Of a DNA stretch of 32,150 bases, positions 1-8,592 are shown piece by piece. A program made the translations under genes and the position numbers. The notes beneath the pieces are model-generated. The model was not told the origin of the DNA, searched no databases, and saw nothing but the letters and a program-made list of their open reading frames with translations. Numbering within the stretch: the first letter of the stretch is position 1; each line of letters starts with the position of its first letter. The DNA is from Desulfarculales bacterium UBA702. Its GTDB lineage: Bacteria; Desulfobacterota; Syntrophobacteria; Syntrophobacterales; Syntrophobacteraceae. Where the stretch lies: NCBI GenBank assembly GCA_002298165.1, contig DBMI01000037.1, positions 1-32,150 of the forward strand, given 5' to 3'.

Positions 1-60
1 TTGAACTTCTTCGGAATTGCTCGTTGACCCGAATGCCCCTCCGCAACCCATTGTTCGCCC

Positions 61-336
61 TCATTGTTTTCTGATTTCTATGTACCCCTTGTTTTTAGCA
101 TCTTCTTTGAATTTTGCTTTCTTGTAGAGCCATTCACATAAGTTAACGAAATCCACCGTCCGCCGCTTGTCTGGATCATACTCTTTTGGGGGCCATCGCA
201 CAACGACGTGATAGTCACCCTCATTGGCTGCTTCTAAAATCCAGGCACATACCAAGTCCGATTCTCGAATGTGTAGAGTTCCTTACCTGATCGTTTAATA
301 ATGTTTGTGCTCAAGTAGGTACCTACCGGGAAAGTT
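61..336 (-). pseudogene. Broken hypothetical gene, one frameshift
   Basis: The reverse strand reads as one plausible small protein only if a frameshift is allowed near 243-252. The upstream part, between a TAA near 336 and the shift, gives a segment containing KELYTFENRTWYV. The downstream part continues in another frame as CAWILEAANEGDYHVVVRW and ends at 61 after a Lys-rich tail. Both parts have natural-looking composition and join smoothly around the Tyr-Val/Cys-Ala point. I recognise no family. It could be a real 64-aa ORF starting at a TTG near 255, but the coding-like extension upstream makes a decayed or mis-sequenced gene more likely. Confidence 0.4.
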
Positions 337-553
337 TAAACTGGAGGAGTCTTGGGAAATATCTAGTTAAATCAACTATAATATGACTATAATATGACCA
401 ATCCAATCTATTTGCGAGCCTCTCCAACAGAAGTCTCCGCCACTGAAGGCCTTGCAAAGAAACGCCCCAACACTTAAGATTCATATCAGCGCGTATAGTT
501 TTACGATAGTGAATTTACTCATTGAGAATGATTAAGTAGAGGTGCGAGTGATT

Positions 554-1096
554 ATGACAATCAATGATGAGCCAAACAAAGCAATGCGAGTTTCGTCAAC
601 CGAAGAAATCGGTGAAGATGGATTTATCCTTGCCAAACTTAGTGAAATAGAAGGCAAGTGTACTGGAGTAAGTAAAGATATTTTCGGGAAAGATGTTGAT
701 TACGCACTTGCTGTTATTAAGACAATTTGTGTCGAAGTGGCGTCGCTGAAGTTAAGTATTGCCGTAGATAGACCACGTCAAGGATGGTATACTTATGATT
801 CTGTTCTTGCAAGGAACATAGAGAGCATTGTGTTTAAGATGGATCTTCTAGCTGATAAGTACTTCTCTGGCTCATACAATATACACCTTATAAGCTCTGA
901 CAAAAGTTGCAATTCCAAAGATAAACTGTATGAACTTGTGGACACATGGTTATCCGACAGAAGAACCATGATTGATGTGCTTTCTACAATGGTGGATGAG
1001 ATTAAGGGACTTGGTGTTACTACAAAGCCTTTAACACGAAAGAAGGAAGGGCTTTTTTCCTCTATTTCGAAATTGGCATCGATCATCAAAGAGTAG
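554..1096 (+). CDS. Hypothetical protein, 180 aa
   Basis: I do not recognise the family. The protein is soluble, has no signal peptide or membrane segment, and appears mostly alpha-helical, with Leu/Ile/Val-rich amphipathic stretches and a basic C-terminal part (TRKKEG). The ATG at 554 is preferred over the GTG at 542 because AGAGGTG at 537-543 sits about 10 nt before it. The reading frame is AT-rich compared with genes from 2.4 kb onward, and the gene stands alone in a gene-poor stretch, which suggests accessory or transferred DNA. The 131-aa reverse-strand ORF overlapping its 3' half (793-1188) looks like a shadow frame. Confidence 0.6.
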   Translation: MTINDEPNKAMRVSSTEEIGEDGFILAKLSEIEGKCTGVSKDIFGKDVDYALAVIKTICVEVASLKLSIAVDRPRQGWYTYDSVLARNIESIVFKMDLLADKYFSGSYNIHLISSDKSCNSKDKLYELVDTWLSDRRTMIDVLSTMVDEIKGLGVTTKPLTRKKEGLFSSISKLASIIKE

Positions 1097-2087
1097 GTAT
1101 CATTGCAGCAAAATTGGAGCTTTGAGTCCGGGGCCAGTATCGGTTTATTGGGGCGTGTTAACCCCCCGTACGGAATCAGCCTCCCCACGAGGTATTAGAG
1201 CTCAACAATTTAGCCAAGAGTTCCCGCTCCCCCTCCAAGCCCTCTGAAGGTCCTGCTCAACCTTGTAGGCGGCGGCGAGTCGCGCGTTACCGCAAAAAGG
1301 CAAAAGTTGATGGTCCCGTAAAAAGTAAATTGACCTGATTGAGTTCAGAATCGAAATTCCAAACTATCCGGTTGGAAGATAATGGGGTATGCACGGTAGT
1401 CCCTGCGAGCTGTGAGTGTATTGACAGGCCTGAATTAGGGAACAGCACTCGTTTCAGAGTTCTGAGTCGATCGTTGGATCATTTAGCTGTCATGGCTCCC
1501 AAAAACTGTTATGCAGCGCCATAATGAATTAGCTTCTGAAGTGGCCGCAGCCTTATAGTAAAAGTTCCAACTTCTTGCCAGGAAGGCAGAACTCTCAGCC
1601 TGCCTTGCTTTTGCGAATGTATGATCTGAACGTGGTAAAGTTTCGGGACGTCAAGATTTCGAGATCTTCAGGAGAGATATCCGACTTTCTGGTGGACCAA
1701 CTGAGCTATGAAGAAAAGCAGTCGCCAGGATAAATCGGATAGCTTCCAGTCGTTTCTTCTCACGAAAATGGAGCTTTTGCGATAGTTAGTACCGACTGGA
1801 GCAGCAGCATATGCGCCAATCTGAGTAATGGCGATCTCCCATTTATCTTTTCGGCCCAGCAGAAACAAGGGTCATACCGATTAACCCCTTCAGAATTATT
1901 ATCATTAAGGTAAACTAAAGATTTTCACATTGGTCTCGGATGATTTTACGCGTATTGCAAGCTATGATATCAAAACGGAACCTTGGCCTGCCAAAGTCCG
2001 TTTGTGAGTCCTGGTCAGTATAGCATAGGAACAACTAATTTAATAATATATCGACTACGGAAATATCAAGATTACTTATATCAGATT
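1097..2087. other. Gene-poor stretch, nothing recognised
   Basis: About 1 kb with no ORF I can support. Short open frames exist at 1339-1524 (+, TTG start) and 1668-1868 (-), but neither has a good ribosome-binding site or a recognisable motif. No tRNA, insertion-sequence end or long inverted repeat was seen. It may be decayed DNA linked to the broken gene at the left edge. Confidence 0.4.
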
Positions 2088-2219
2088 TTACGGTCCCACC
2101 CCAAAAATGAGATCTTCGAATCTATCTTCCCAATTGCCATGTTTAAATTGCATGCATTTTGATGAGTCGCATCTTAGCAACTCGTCTTCTACATTTATAA
2201 GTCTATCGTTGGTATTCAT
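2088..2219 (-). CDS. Possible small protein, 43 aa
   Basis: A short reverse-strand ORF begins at ATG 2219-2217 and stops with TAA at 2088-2090. AGAGGA lies 7 nt upstream of the ATG, a good Shine-Dalgarno arrangement. The product is acidic and hydrophilic, with a Cys-x4-Cys pair (RCDSSKC, residues 16-22) and a C-terminal segment GNWEDRFEDLIFG. Composition and ribosome-binding site look genuine, but no family is recognised, and a 43-codon ORF can arise by chance. It is isolated in otherwise gene-free DNA. Confidence 0.45.
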   Translation of the reverse strand: MNTNDRLINVEDELLRCDSSKCMQFKHGNWEDRFEDLIFGVGP

Positions 2220-2436
2220 TTTGTAATCCTCTCAGCCTCAGAAAAGCTATTATTGGGAGGCTTCATTCTGTAGCTCCAAAATAATCACCATAACTATGAA
2301 TGCAATGATTTATACTAAAATGGTAGGACGTAAATCAATCTCGAAACCTTGCGCCATTATGGAAAGTGTCTTATCGTCAAAAAGATTTACCATTTGTTAA
2401 GAATAGATGCGCCTCACACTTCGACGGAGGGGCACC

Positions 2437-2871
2437 ATGAACGCAAAAGCATTTTTGGTAGTCTCAATTCTTATTTTATCGTTATTCGCTTTTACGAATA
2501 TGTCCACTGCTGCTGAAAGGGACATATCAAAAGCGCCACCCGCTGAGTTTAAGAAGGTGAGTTCCCTGGTGAAACTTCCAGATTATCTGCCTGGAATGGG
2601 AACGCTGTATGTGAACCCCGCCACCCTCCCTTATGGGCCGTTTCTCGGCTACGACAAAAAAGACAAATTGGTCAATGTAATTTACATGGTTCCCACGAAG
2701 GACCTGGACGAGCATAAGGCAATCGATAACTTGGGGAAAGATATACCGGGCCTCAAAATCAATCACGTTGATTTTATGTACAACCCTGGACATCCCGGTG
2801 TTCCGGAACCCCACTACCATATCACGCTCTGGCTTATCGGCCACGATGAACAAATGGAAACGATGAAATAG
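2437..2871 (+). CDS. Exported TTHB210-like (DUF5602-like) protein
   Basis: A 144-aa protein with a Sec signal peptide: Met-Asn-Ala-Lys, then a hydrophobic core (residues 5-20), with cleavage probable after STAA near residue 25. The mature part ends in a segment with spaced Pro, Gly and His (GHPGVPEPHYHITLWLI) that resembles the conserved end of the TTHB210/DUF5602 family, whose biochemical role is unknown to me. The ATG at 2437 is chosen over 2407 because GGAGGGG (2426-2432) precedes it and the signal peptide then starts correctly. The next gene, 66 nt downstream, encodes an exported type-1 copper protein, so the two are probably co-transcribed and act in the periplasm. The family call is by motif resemblance only. 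Confidence 0.7.
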   Translation: MNAKAFLVVSILILSLFAFTNMSTAAERDISKAPPAEFKKVSSLVKLPDYLPGMGTLYVNPATLPYGPFLGYDKKDKLVNVIYMVPTKDLDEHKAIDNLGKDIPGLKINHVDFMYNPGHPGVPEPHYHITLWLIGHDEQMETMK

Positions 2872-2937
2872 CTTGAGGACCGCCCAGCGGCTTATGAGAG
2901 ATCCCAGTGTCTCCCAATCAATTTCGGGAGGATATCG

Positions 2938-3522
2938 ATGAAGAGAATCCGTCTCCCCGAGCTGACAAAAATGCTGGCAGCTTTATCCTTCGGCTTTGTG
3001 ACCGCTGTATTGCATGTGGCGTTGCCCGAGGTTTGCCCGGCTCTGAAAACAGTGGAAGTGCGCATGATGGTAACCCCGGACGGTAATGATGTATTTTTTG
3101 ACCCTGTCGGCATTCGCATTGAACCCGGCGATACGGTGCGTTGGGTTCAAATCGACAACTATCATTCCGTCTCCGCCTATCATCCGGAGAATGACAACCA
3201 CGAATTGCGAATCCCCGAGAACGCTGAATCATGGGATTCAGGGATCATTGAAGAACTCTATCCCTCTCCAAACTCGAAGTTCGAGCACAAATTTACAATC
3301 GAAGGGGTCTATGATTATTTTTGCCGCCCTCATGAGCGGTCGGGCATGGTAGGACGCATCATTGTTGGAAAACCTTCCGAGGGGCCGGGGACCAAGCCTT
3401 TCGGCTATGATCCCGACAAGAAATGGAAGCCTATGCCTGAGGCGGCCAAAAAACGGTTTCCGTCTGTCGAGGAAATAATGGCGAAGGGCAACGTGAGATC
3501 ACCCCTGGCGAAGTCTGAGTGA
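2938..3522 (+). CDS. Plastocyanin-like type-1 copper protein
   Basis: A 194-aa exported cupredoxin. An N-terminal hydrophobic stretch (about residues 11-30) after basic residues acts as signal or anchor. The fold runs from about 40 to 145, with Gly-Asp-Thr-Val-x-Trp in the core and the classical type-1 copper ligands: His76 (NYHSV), then Cys129-x2-His132-x4-Met137 (FCRPHERSGM). Such proteins carry single electrons in the periplasm. A 48-residue Pro/Lys-rich tail follows the domain. GGGAGG precedes the ATG closely. It follows the TTHB210-like gene and precedes the desulforedoxin gene. Its electron partner is not evident here. Confidence 0.85.
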   Translation: MKRIRLPELTKMLAALSFGFVTAVLHVALPEVCPALKTVEVRMMVTPDGNDVFFDPVGIRIEPGDTVRWVQIDNYHSVSAYHPENDNHELRIPENAESWDSGIIEELYPSPNSKFEHKFTIEGVYDYFCRPHERSGMVGRIIVGKPSEGPGTKPFGYDPDKKWKPMPEAAKKRFPSVEEIMAKGNVRSPLAKSE

Positions 3523-3686
3523 GCGTAGGGTGTGATACTCGCTTGCGCCGTTGGGGGTAAGTTCATGACCTACCAGATGTAGCCCGTACGGCGGTTTTTT
3601 GAGCCGCAGAATCTACGCATACGGGTTCAGCTTCTTGTCCATTGAAGAATTAAATTCGATCCATTGCTGAAACGAAGGATGCCACC

Positions 3687-3812
3687 ATGGTTAAAGTGAA
3701 CGGCGTAGGGGGAGTCTACAAATGTGAGATTTGCGGCAATGTTGTTGAAGTCAAGGAGGCAGGGGGTGGAGAGTTGGTCTGTTGTGGGGAGCCGATGATC
3801 AAAGTAAGTTGA
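3687..3812 (+). CDS. Desulforedoxin, 41 aa
   Basis: A small ORF encodes a protein with the desulforedoxin signature: Tyr-Lys-Cys13-Glu-Ile-Cys16-Gly, then Leu-Val-Cys32-Cys33-Gly-Glu-Pro-Met. The four cysteines match the rubredoxin-like Fe(Cys)4 site, including the adjacent Cys-Cys pair typical of desulforedoxin and of the N-terminal domain of desulfoferrodoxin. No superoxide-reductase domain follows: TGA is at 3810-3812 and no continuation was found in other frames. It is therefore the free-standing form known from Desulfovibrio gigas. GAAGGA lies about 7 nt upstream of the ATG. Likely role: a small electron carrier in oxygen or superoxide defence (inference). The copper protein ends 164 nt upstream and the SDR starts 129 nt downstream. 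Confidence 0.9.
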   Translation: MVKVNGVGGVYKCEICGNVVEVKEAGGGELVCCGEPMIKVS

Positions 3813-3941
3813 AAACGCCCGTTGTCTTCCCTGTGCCCATTGATACTTCGAGGACGGTGCACGCCATGATCTGTTTTATGGCAGGAGGCAAGGAGATGTC
3901 CAGCCTGGCAAAAGCCGAGGGGTTGGTGAGAGAGGAGCGGT

Positions 3942-4724
3942 ATGAAACTACAAAATAAGGTGGCTGTCATCACGGGGGCCGGGAGCGGCATCGGCAGGGA
4001 AATCGCCTTCGAATTCGCTAGAGAGGGCTCCAAAGTGTGCATCGCTGATTTGGCGATGGAAGCCGCTTCAGCGACAGCAAAGGAAATTGTGGGTGCGGGT
4101 GGAACTGCGATGGCTGTCGAAATGAACGTGATCGATGAAATCCAGGTCGAGGCGTGTGTCACCCGGGTCCTCGAGACTTACGGGGGTGTGGACGTATTGA
4201 TCAGCAACGCCGGTATTCAGATTATCAGTCCCATCGTTGATTTGTCGTTTGAGAATTGGAAGAAGCTTTTAGCGATCCACCTCGACGGCGCATTTCTTAC
4301 AACCCGCACCTGCATGCGCGAAATGGTCAAAGCCGGTCGCGGCGGTTCGATCATCTACATGGGATCGGTGCATTCACACGAGGGGTCGCCGCTGAAGGCT
4401 CCATACGTTACCGCCAAGCATGGATTGATCGGCTTGGCGAAAGTGGTGGCCAAAGAAGGCGCGCAATACGGCATCAGGGCGAACGTCATCTGCCCTGGCT
4501 TTGTGCGCACACCGCTGGTTGACAGGCAGATCCCGGAACAGGCAAAAGCACTTGGCATCAGTGAAGCGGAGGTGGTCAATAATGTGATGCTTAAGCGCAC
4601 CGTGGACGGCGAGTTCACGTCGATACAGGATGTAGCACAGACCGCGATTTTCCTCGCCGCCTTCCCTTCCAGTGCCTTGACCGGACAATCGCTCGTTGTC
4701 AGTCACGGCTGGTTTATGCAGTAG
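3942..4724 (+). CDS. SDR, probable 3-hydroxybutyrate dehydrogenase
   Basis: A classical short-chain dehydrogenase of 260 aa. The cofactor motif TGAGSGIG is at residues 11-18, an NAG motif near 89-91, and the catalytic residues are Ser142, Tyr155 and Lys159. The C-terminal segment PLVDRQIPEQAKALGI followed by a Val-Val-Asn-Asn-Val-Met-Leu stretch is typical of bacterial D-3-hydroxybutyrate dehydrogenases (3-hydroxybutyrate + NAD+ giving acetoacetate). GAGAGGAGCGG precedes the ATG. The next gene encodes a patatin/DUF3734 domain, and this SDR-patatin pairing is frequent in bacteria as I recall, supporting a role in hydroxyacyl or polyhydroxybutyrate/lipid metabolism. The substrate remains inferred. 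Confidence 0.85.
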   Translation: MKLQNKVAVITGAGSGIGREIAFEFAREGSKVCIADLAMEAASATAKEIVGAGGTAMAVEMNVIDEIQVEACVTRVLETYGGVDVLISNAGIQIISPIVDLSFENWKKLLAIHLDGAFLTTRTCMREMVKAGRGGSIIYMGSVHSHEGSPLKAPYVTAKHGLIGLAKVVAKEGAQYGIRANVICPGFVRTPLVDRQIPEQAKALGISEAEVVNNVMLKRTVDGEFTSIQDVAQTAIFLAAFPSSALTGQSLVVSHGWFMQ

Positions 4725-4824
4725 GCTTTGAGCCGAGCCATTCTATTCTCTTGCACATGATCGTGACGTCACTGAACCGGCGCACGTGCTCCGACGACCA
4801 TCCATTAATAAATGAGGTGCAAGC

Positions 4825-7071
4825 ATGACCCGACATGTGGACTTCTTGCTGGTGGGTGGCGGCCCGGCCAGCGCGACCGCCGCAGACACTTTGCGTGCCG
4901 AGGGGGCCGATGGCACCATTACGATTGTTGCGGCCGAGAGTGCGCTGCCTTACTTCCGGCCTCCGCTTTCAAAGCAGTTCCTGCTTAGCCGTCAGACGCG
5001 AGACCAACTCGACATCTTCCATGAGGCTGAGTACCGGGAACAACGAATCGAAATCCTGACCGGCACCAGGGCACTGGCACTTGATCCCGAGGCTCAGGTC
5101 GTGCACACCGACTCCTCGGGCGCGCTCCACTATGCTAAGCTTCTGATCGCTACCGGTTCGCGCCCCAAGAGGTTGGATGTCTCGGGCGGTTCGCTGTCCG
5201 GCATCCATTACCTGCGCACAGTAGCCGATTCCGAGGCTATCAAAGGGGCCGCGAAAAGTGCATCACAGGCGGTAATCGTCGGTGGTAGTTTTATCGGCGT
5301 AGAGCTCGCGTCATCGCTCACACAAATGGGTTTGTCGGTAACTTTGATCGTAAACGGGGAAGTGCTCCTCGATATGCTCCAGGCGCCTGTGGTATCGGCT
5401 TTTCTCCGCCAGTACTTGCAAAAGCGCGGTGTGGAGATAATCTTCGAGGACGCGGTGTGCGAATTTCAAGGGGACAGCCGTGTCGAGCGCGTGGTGACAA
5501 GTTCCGGACGGATATTGCCTTGCAATCTGGCGGCGCTGGGTATCGGCATTACTCCGGAAACCGGATTTCTGCAAGACAGCGGCGTCGCCCTCGACGATGG
5601 CATCCTTGTGGATCAATACATGCAGACCAACCAGCCTCACGTCTTTGCCGCAGGCGATGTGGCTAATTTTTTCGACCCGGTGTTCGGTATGCGCCGACGA
5701 ATCGAGCACTGGGATAATGCCGTCAAGCAGGGTCGGCTCGCTGCCAAAAATATGCTTGGCCAGCGACAGCCCTATGCGGAGGTCTCCTATTTTTTTTCCG
5801 ATGTTTTCGACTTGACCTTCGAGTTTTTCGGCTGCACCCGTGGTGTTGACGAACTGATTCAACGTGGCTCGACCGAAGAGAAATCATTTGCCCTGTTCTA
5901 CCTGAGAGACAGCGTGCCCCGAGCGTTCTTTTCACTTGGGAGACCAGCGTCTGAGACAAAGGCGATGGAGTCGTTGATCTGCAACCGGGTTGACCTTGGG
6001 GCCTTTAAGGATCGACTGTCCGATAAGGATTTTCTGTTAGAATCAATTCCAGCCCAGACAATTTTAATTCTACAGGGCGGCGGAGCTCTGGGGGCTTTCG
6101 AGTGCGGAGTAGTCAAGGCCCTTGAGGAGGCCGATATTTACCCCGACATCATCGCGGGTGTGTCCATCGGTGCCTTCAACGCGGCCATCATAGCAAGCAA
6201 CCCGAAGCACGCCTCAGCGGCACTGGAAGCCTTCTGGGAAGATCTTGCGCTGGATGTGCCCGTGGTGCCAAATGACGGATTACAGCAGATGATCTCATCC
6301 TGGTACATCTTGTCCTTTGGTTCTCCGCGATTCTTCCAGCCGCGCTGGTTCATGCCGATCAAAGATATTTCGGACCTTCCAATGAACTGGACGAGTTACT
6401 ATGACCCATCCCCGGTAAAGAAACTCCTTAGTAAGTATATCGATTTCACCCGGCTCAAGGACAGCCCCGTGCGTCTTCTGGTAAACGCGGTTAACGTCGA
6501 GACCGCAGAGCTTGAAACTTTCGACAGCTACGTTGACGACCTCACAGCCGACCACCTCCTGGCCAGCGGAAGTCTGCCGCCTGGATTCCCGTGGACGACC
6601 ATAGATAATAAAAGCTATTGGGATGGCGGAATCGTGAGCAACTCACCTTTAGACCAGGTCGTCGAACGTTGTGACGGGACCAATAAGCGCGTATTCATCG
6701 TAGACCTCTACCCCAGCAATAGGGCCTTGCCCGAAAGCCTGATAGGCGTAATGTCGCGACGTGACGAGATCTTCTATTCGGAAAAGATCCGTAAGGATGT
6801 GCGAACTCGTGAACTCATCCGCGACTATCGCGGGCTGATCAGCGATATACTTATCTCCGTGGACCCCATGGCTGCCGGGCAGATTAAACAGAGGCCCCGT
6901 TACATCCAACTGATGGGCGACATGACCCCGATGACGATAACCCGTATTATCCACGAAAATGAAAATGGAGATCTGCCCTCGAAGGACTACGACTTCTCAA
7001 AAAGATCCATCGAAGAACACAAACGAGCAGGCTATCGCAAGGCTCGGGAAGCGCTGAAAAACCAACATTGA
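4825..7071 (+). CDS. Fusion: FAD reductase + patatin lipase (DUF3734)
   Basis: A 748-aa two-part protein. Residues 1-about 400 form a complete ferredoxin-reductase-type flavoprotein: an FAD motif (LLVGGGPA, near 8), the family's PYFRPPLSK segment, an ATGSRP motif, an NAD-binding VIVGGSFIGVELAS near 150, a second FAD contact AAGDVA, and a reductase C-terminal domain (SYFFSDVFDLTFEFFG). Residues from about 412 form a patatin-like acyl hydrolase: oxyanion motif GGGALGAF, nucleophile elbow Gly445-Val-Ser447-Ile-Gly449, and catalytic Asp600 in Asp-Gly-Gly. A DUF3734-like tail follows. A single frame crosses the join with no stop or ribosome-binding site. GAGGTG lies near the ATG at 4825. The SDR ends 100 nt upstream. 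Known patatins cleave acyl esters; what the flavoprotein half reduces is unknown. Confidence 0.9.
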   Translation: MTRHVDFLLVGGGPASATAADTLRAEGADGTITIVAAESALPYFRPPLSKQFLLSRQTRDQLDIFHEAEYREQRIEILTGTRALALDPEAQVVHTDSSGALHYAKLLIATGSRPKRLDVSGGSLSGIHYLRTVADSEAIKGAAKSASQAVIVGGSFIGVELASSLTQMGLSVTLIVNGEVLLDMLQAPVVSAFLRQYLQKRGVEIIFEDAVCEFQGDSRVERVVTSSGRILPCNLAALGIGITPETGFLQDSGVALDDGILVDQYMQTNQPHVFAAGDVANFFDPVFGMRRRIEHWDNAVKQGRLAAKNMLGQRQPYAEVSYFFSDVFDLTFEFFGCTRGVDELIQRGSTEEKSFALFYLRDSVPRAFFSLGRPASETKAMESLICNRVDLGAFKDRLSDKDFLLESIPAQTILILQGGGALGAFECGVVKALEEADIYPDIIAGVSIGAFNAAIIASNPKHASAALEAFWEDLALDVPVVPNDGLQQMISSWYILSFGSPRFFQPRWFMPIKDISDLPMNWTSYYDPSPVKKLLSKYIDFTRLKDSPVRLLVNAVNVETAELETFDSYVDDLTADHLLASGSLPPGFPWTTIDNKSYWDGGIVSNSPLDQVVERCDGTNKRVFIVDLYPSNRALPESLIGVMSRRDEIFYSEKIRKDVRTRELIRDYRGLISDILISVDPMAAGQIKQRPRYIQLMGDMTPMTITRIIHENENGDLPSKDYDFSKRSIEEHKRAGYRKAREALKNQH

Positions 7072-7133
7072 TTTCGTCTGTTTCGGGATGATTCCACAAA
7101 GAGAAATCCGATACCCCGAATTGCAGCCGGTGA

Positions 7134-7901
7134 ATGCCTGATCAAACATACCAGAGAGGATTTGTGCAGGCTGATTTTAGCTGTGGAAGGGGGACACGGC
7201 CATGGAAGTATGACAAAGAAAAACTGTATGGCGTTGCAATCATCGGAGTGGGACCGGCAGGACTGTCCGCACTGGTCTATCTGCTCGAACCCCATCTTAA
7301 TGTGATTGCAGTTGGTCCCGAAGTTGGAGGCCAATAAACAATGCTCCCGAGATCACTAATTGGCCATATTCCTGCCCTGTCGGGTAAAGCCTCCCAGGAA
7401 AGTATGCTCTCATTCTCTGAAAACCTTCAAAGCAAATTTTCTGAATACCTCTCCATGGTGAAGGGATCTATCACCTCCGTCGCTGAAGCGGGCGGGCAAA
7501 ATGCACAAACTCACGGCGCAAACCATTGACGGGAACATAGTGTTTTTCACACGGGCGCTTATCATTGCAACAGGCGCGACCCGCAAGAATCTAATCGTCC
7601 GGGGCGCGAAAGAGCTGCAAAGGCAAGGGTATCGCTTTTTGCGGCACATGCGGTGCACCGTTATAAAGACGATAGGGTTGCAGTTGTTGGCGGCGGCAAT
7701 ACGGCTCTTGAGAATATCCTTCCGCTCACCGAGTACGCCAAAGAAGTGAAGGCGGTAATAGTCACCGATGATTTTACCGGCAACCCGGATCTCCGAGAGC
7801 GAATTACGAAGCTGCCCAAGGTAAAGATTAGTCTGGTCGCGCTAATTTGGCTTGTGCCGGATCGACGAATTGAGAGCGCCCTTGGTGGTGAAGATACATA
7901 A
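7134..7901 (+). pseudogene. Thioredoxin reductase pseudogene
   Basis: Successive frames reconstruct a thioredoxin-reductase-like flavoprotein. The N-terminal FAD motif (VAIIGVGPAGLSA) is followed by EVGGQ and an in-frame TAA at 7335-7337. The same frame resumes to about 7500. A frameshift leads to ALIIATGATRKNL, and a second shift near 7625 leads to GIAFCGTCGAPL, whose Cys-Gly-Thr-Cys (7640-7651) is the redox-active disulfide. A third shift leads to YKDDRVAVVGGGNTALEN, the NADPH-binding motif. Similarity fades after about 7830 and no intact C-terminal FAD domain was found. One nonsense and at least three frameshift lesions make it non-functional, unless it is a poor-quality consensus. It may have been the partner of the thioredoxin-fold gene at 8593. 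Confidence 0.85.
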
Positions 7902-8592
7902 CGGCCGCTTCAAGTGGTTGAAGAACCGGAGCTAGTCGGATTTTCCAGCCTCGTAATTTCTCTTCCGAAAAGTCCAGTGGATGGCCAACGGCGAGGTCAG
8001 CACAATAAGAAGTCTTTGGCCGTTCCCAATCCTTCGTTGCCGGGTCAAATTTGCAGAGTGATCCCACTGTACGTAACAAATCGACCAAAGCGCCTCCAAC
8101 TCCGGATCGGCGACGGTCCACACATCTTGCCAACTTATTGATCATGCAAAAAGCGAATATATGAAACGGGAACGGTTGCGTTTTCCGGGGGTGGCCCATG
8201 GAGCGTCTTTTTGCTCCCCGGGGAACGAGAGGATGCATTTGCCAGAATTCAGTCCTCCCTCTTGCTATCCGGCACGGGCAACAAAAAGACATTGCCCGTC
8301 TCTGGTTCTAAAATGCAGGAAGGGACTCAATCATACAGGAGCCTCTTATGCTGCGCACACCGACAACGAATTGCCGTTGTCACTCGCGCTTTAAATCGAG
8401 ACGATTTGGGTGGCGGAATCTGGCTCACAACTTGGCTCTCGGGGATATCGAGCTGATGCATTTTATTCAGAGTGAAGCCTCGCGACAATGTGGTATATTC
8501 GAGACGATCGGCAGTAGTAGTTGTGCGCGGAAACCGGATGTTAAGCGGCTTCGGGGCCAGCGACGCCCTGAACTGCTCACAGGGAGGCAGAC
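7902..8592. other. Decayed sequence, no intact gene
   Basis: About 690 bases between the dead reductase gene and the thioredoxin-fold gene. Several overlapping open frames exist, for example 8161-8394 and 8211-8456, and the frame containing 8211 stays open past a single TGA near 8456 for several hundred bases. No frame gives recognisable motifs, and none has a good ribosome-binding site. It may be the remains of a second gene that decayed together with the reductase. Nothing else was seen. Confidence 0.4.

Noticed and set aside
1339..1524. 61-codon ORF with TTG start
   Set aside because: No ribosome-binding site and no family features.
1668..1868. 66-codon reverse ORF
   Set aside because: Hydrophobic and basic mixture without signal-peptide logic or ribosome-binding site.
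3868..3960. 30-codon ORF overlapping the SDR start
   Set aside because: It has no motif and contains the SDR ribosome-binding site; probably a chance frame.
4763..4772. GTGACGTCAC palindrome between the SDR and the fusion gene
   Set aside because: A 10-bp palindrome this short can occur by chance, and no second copy or regulator supports it as an operator.
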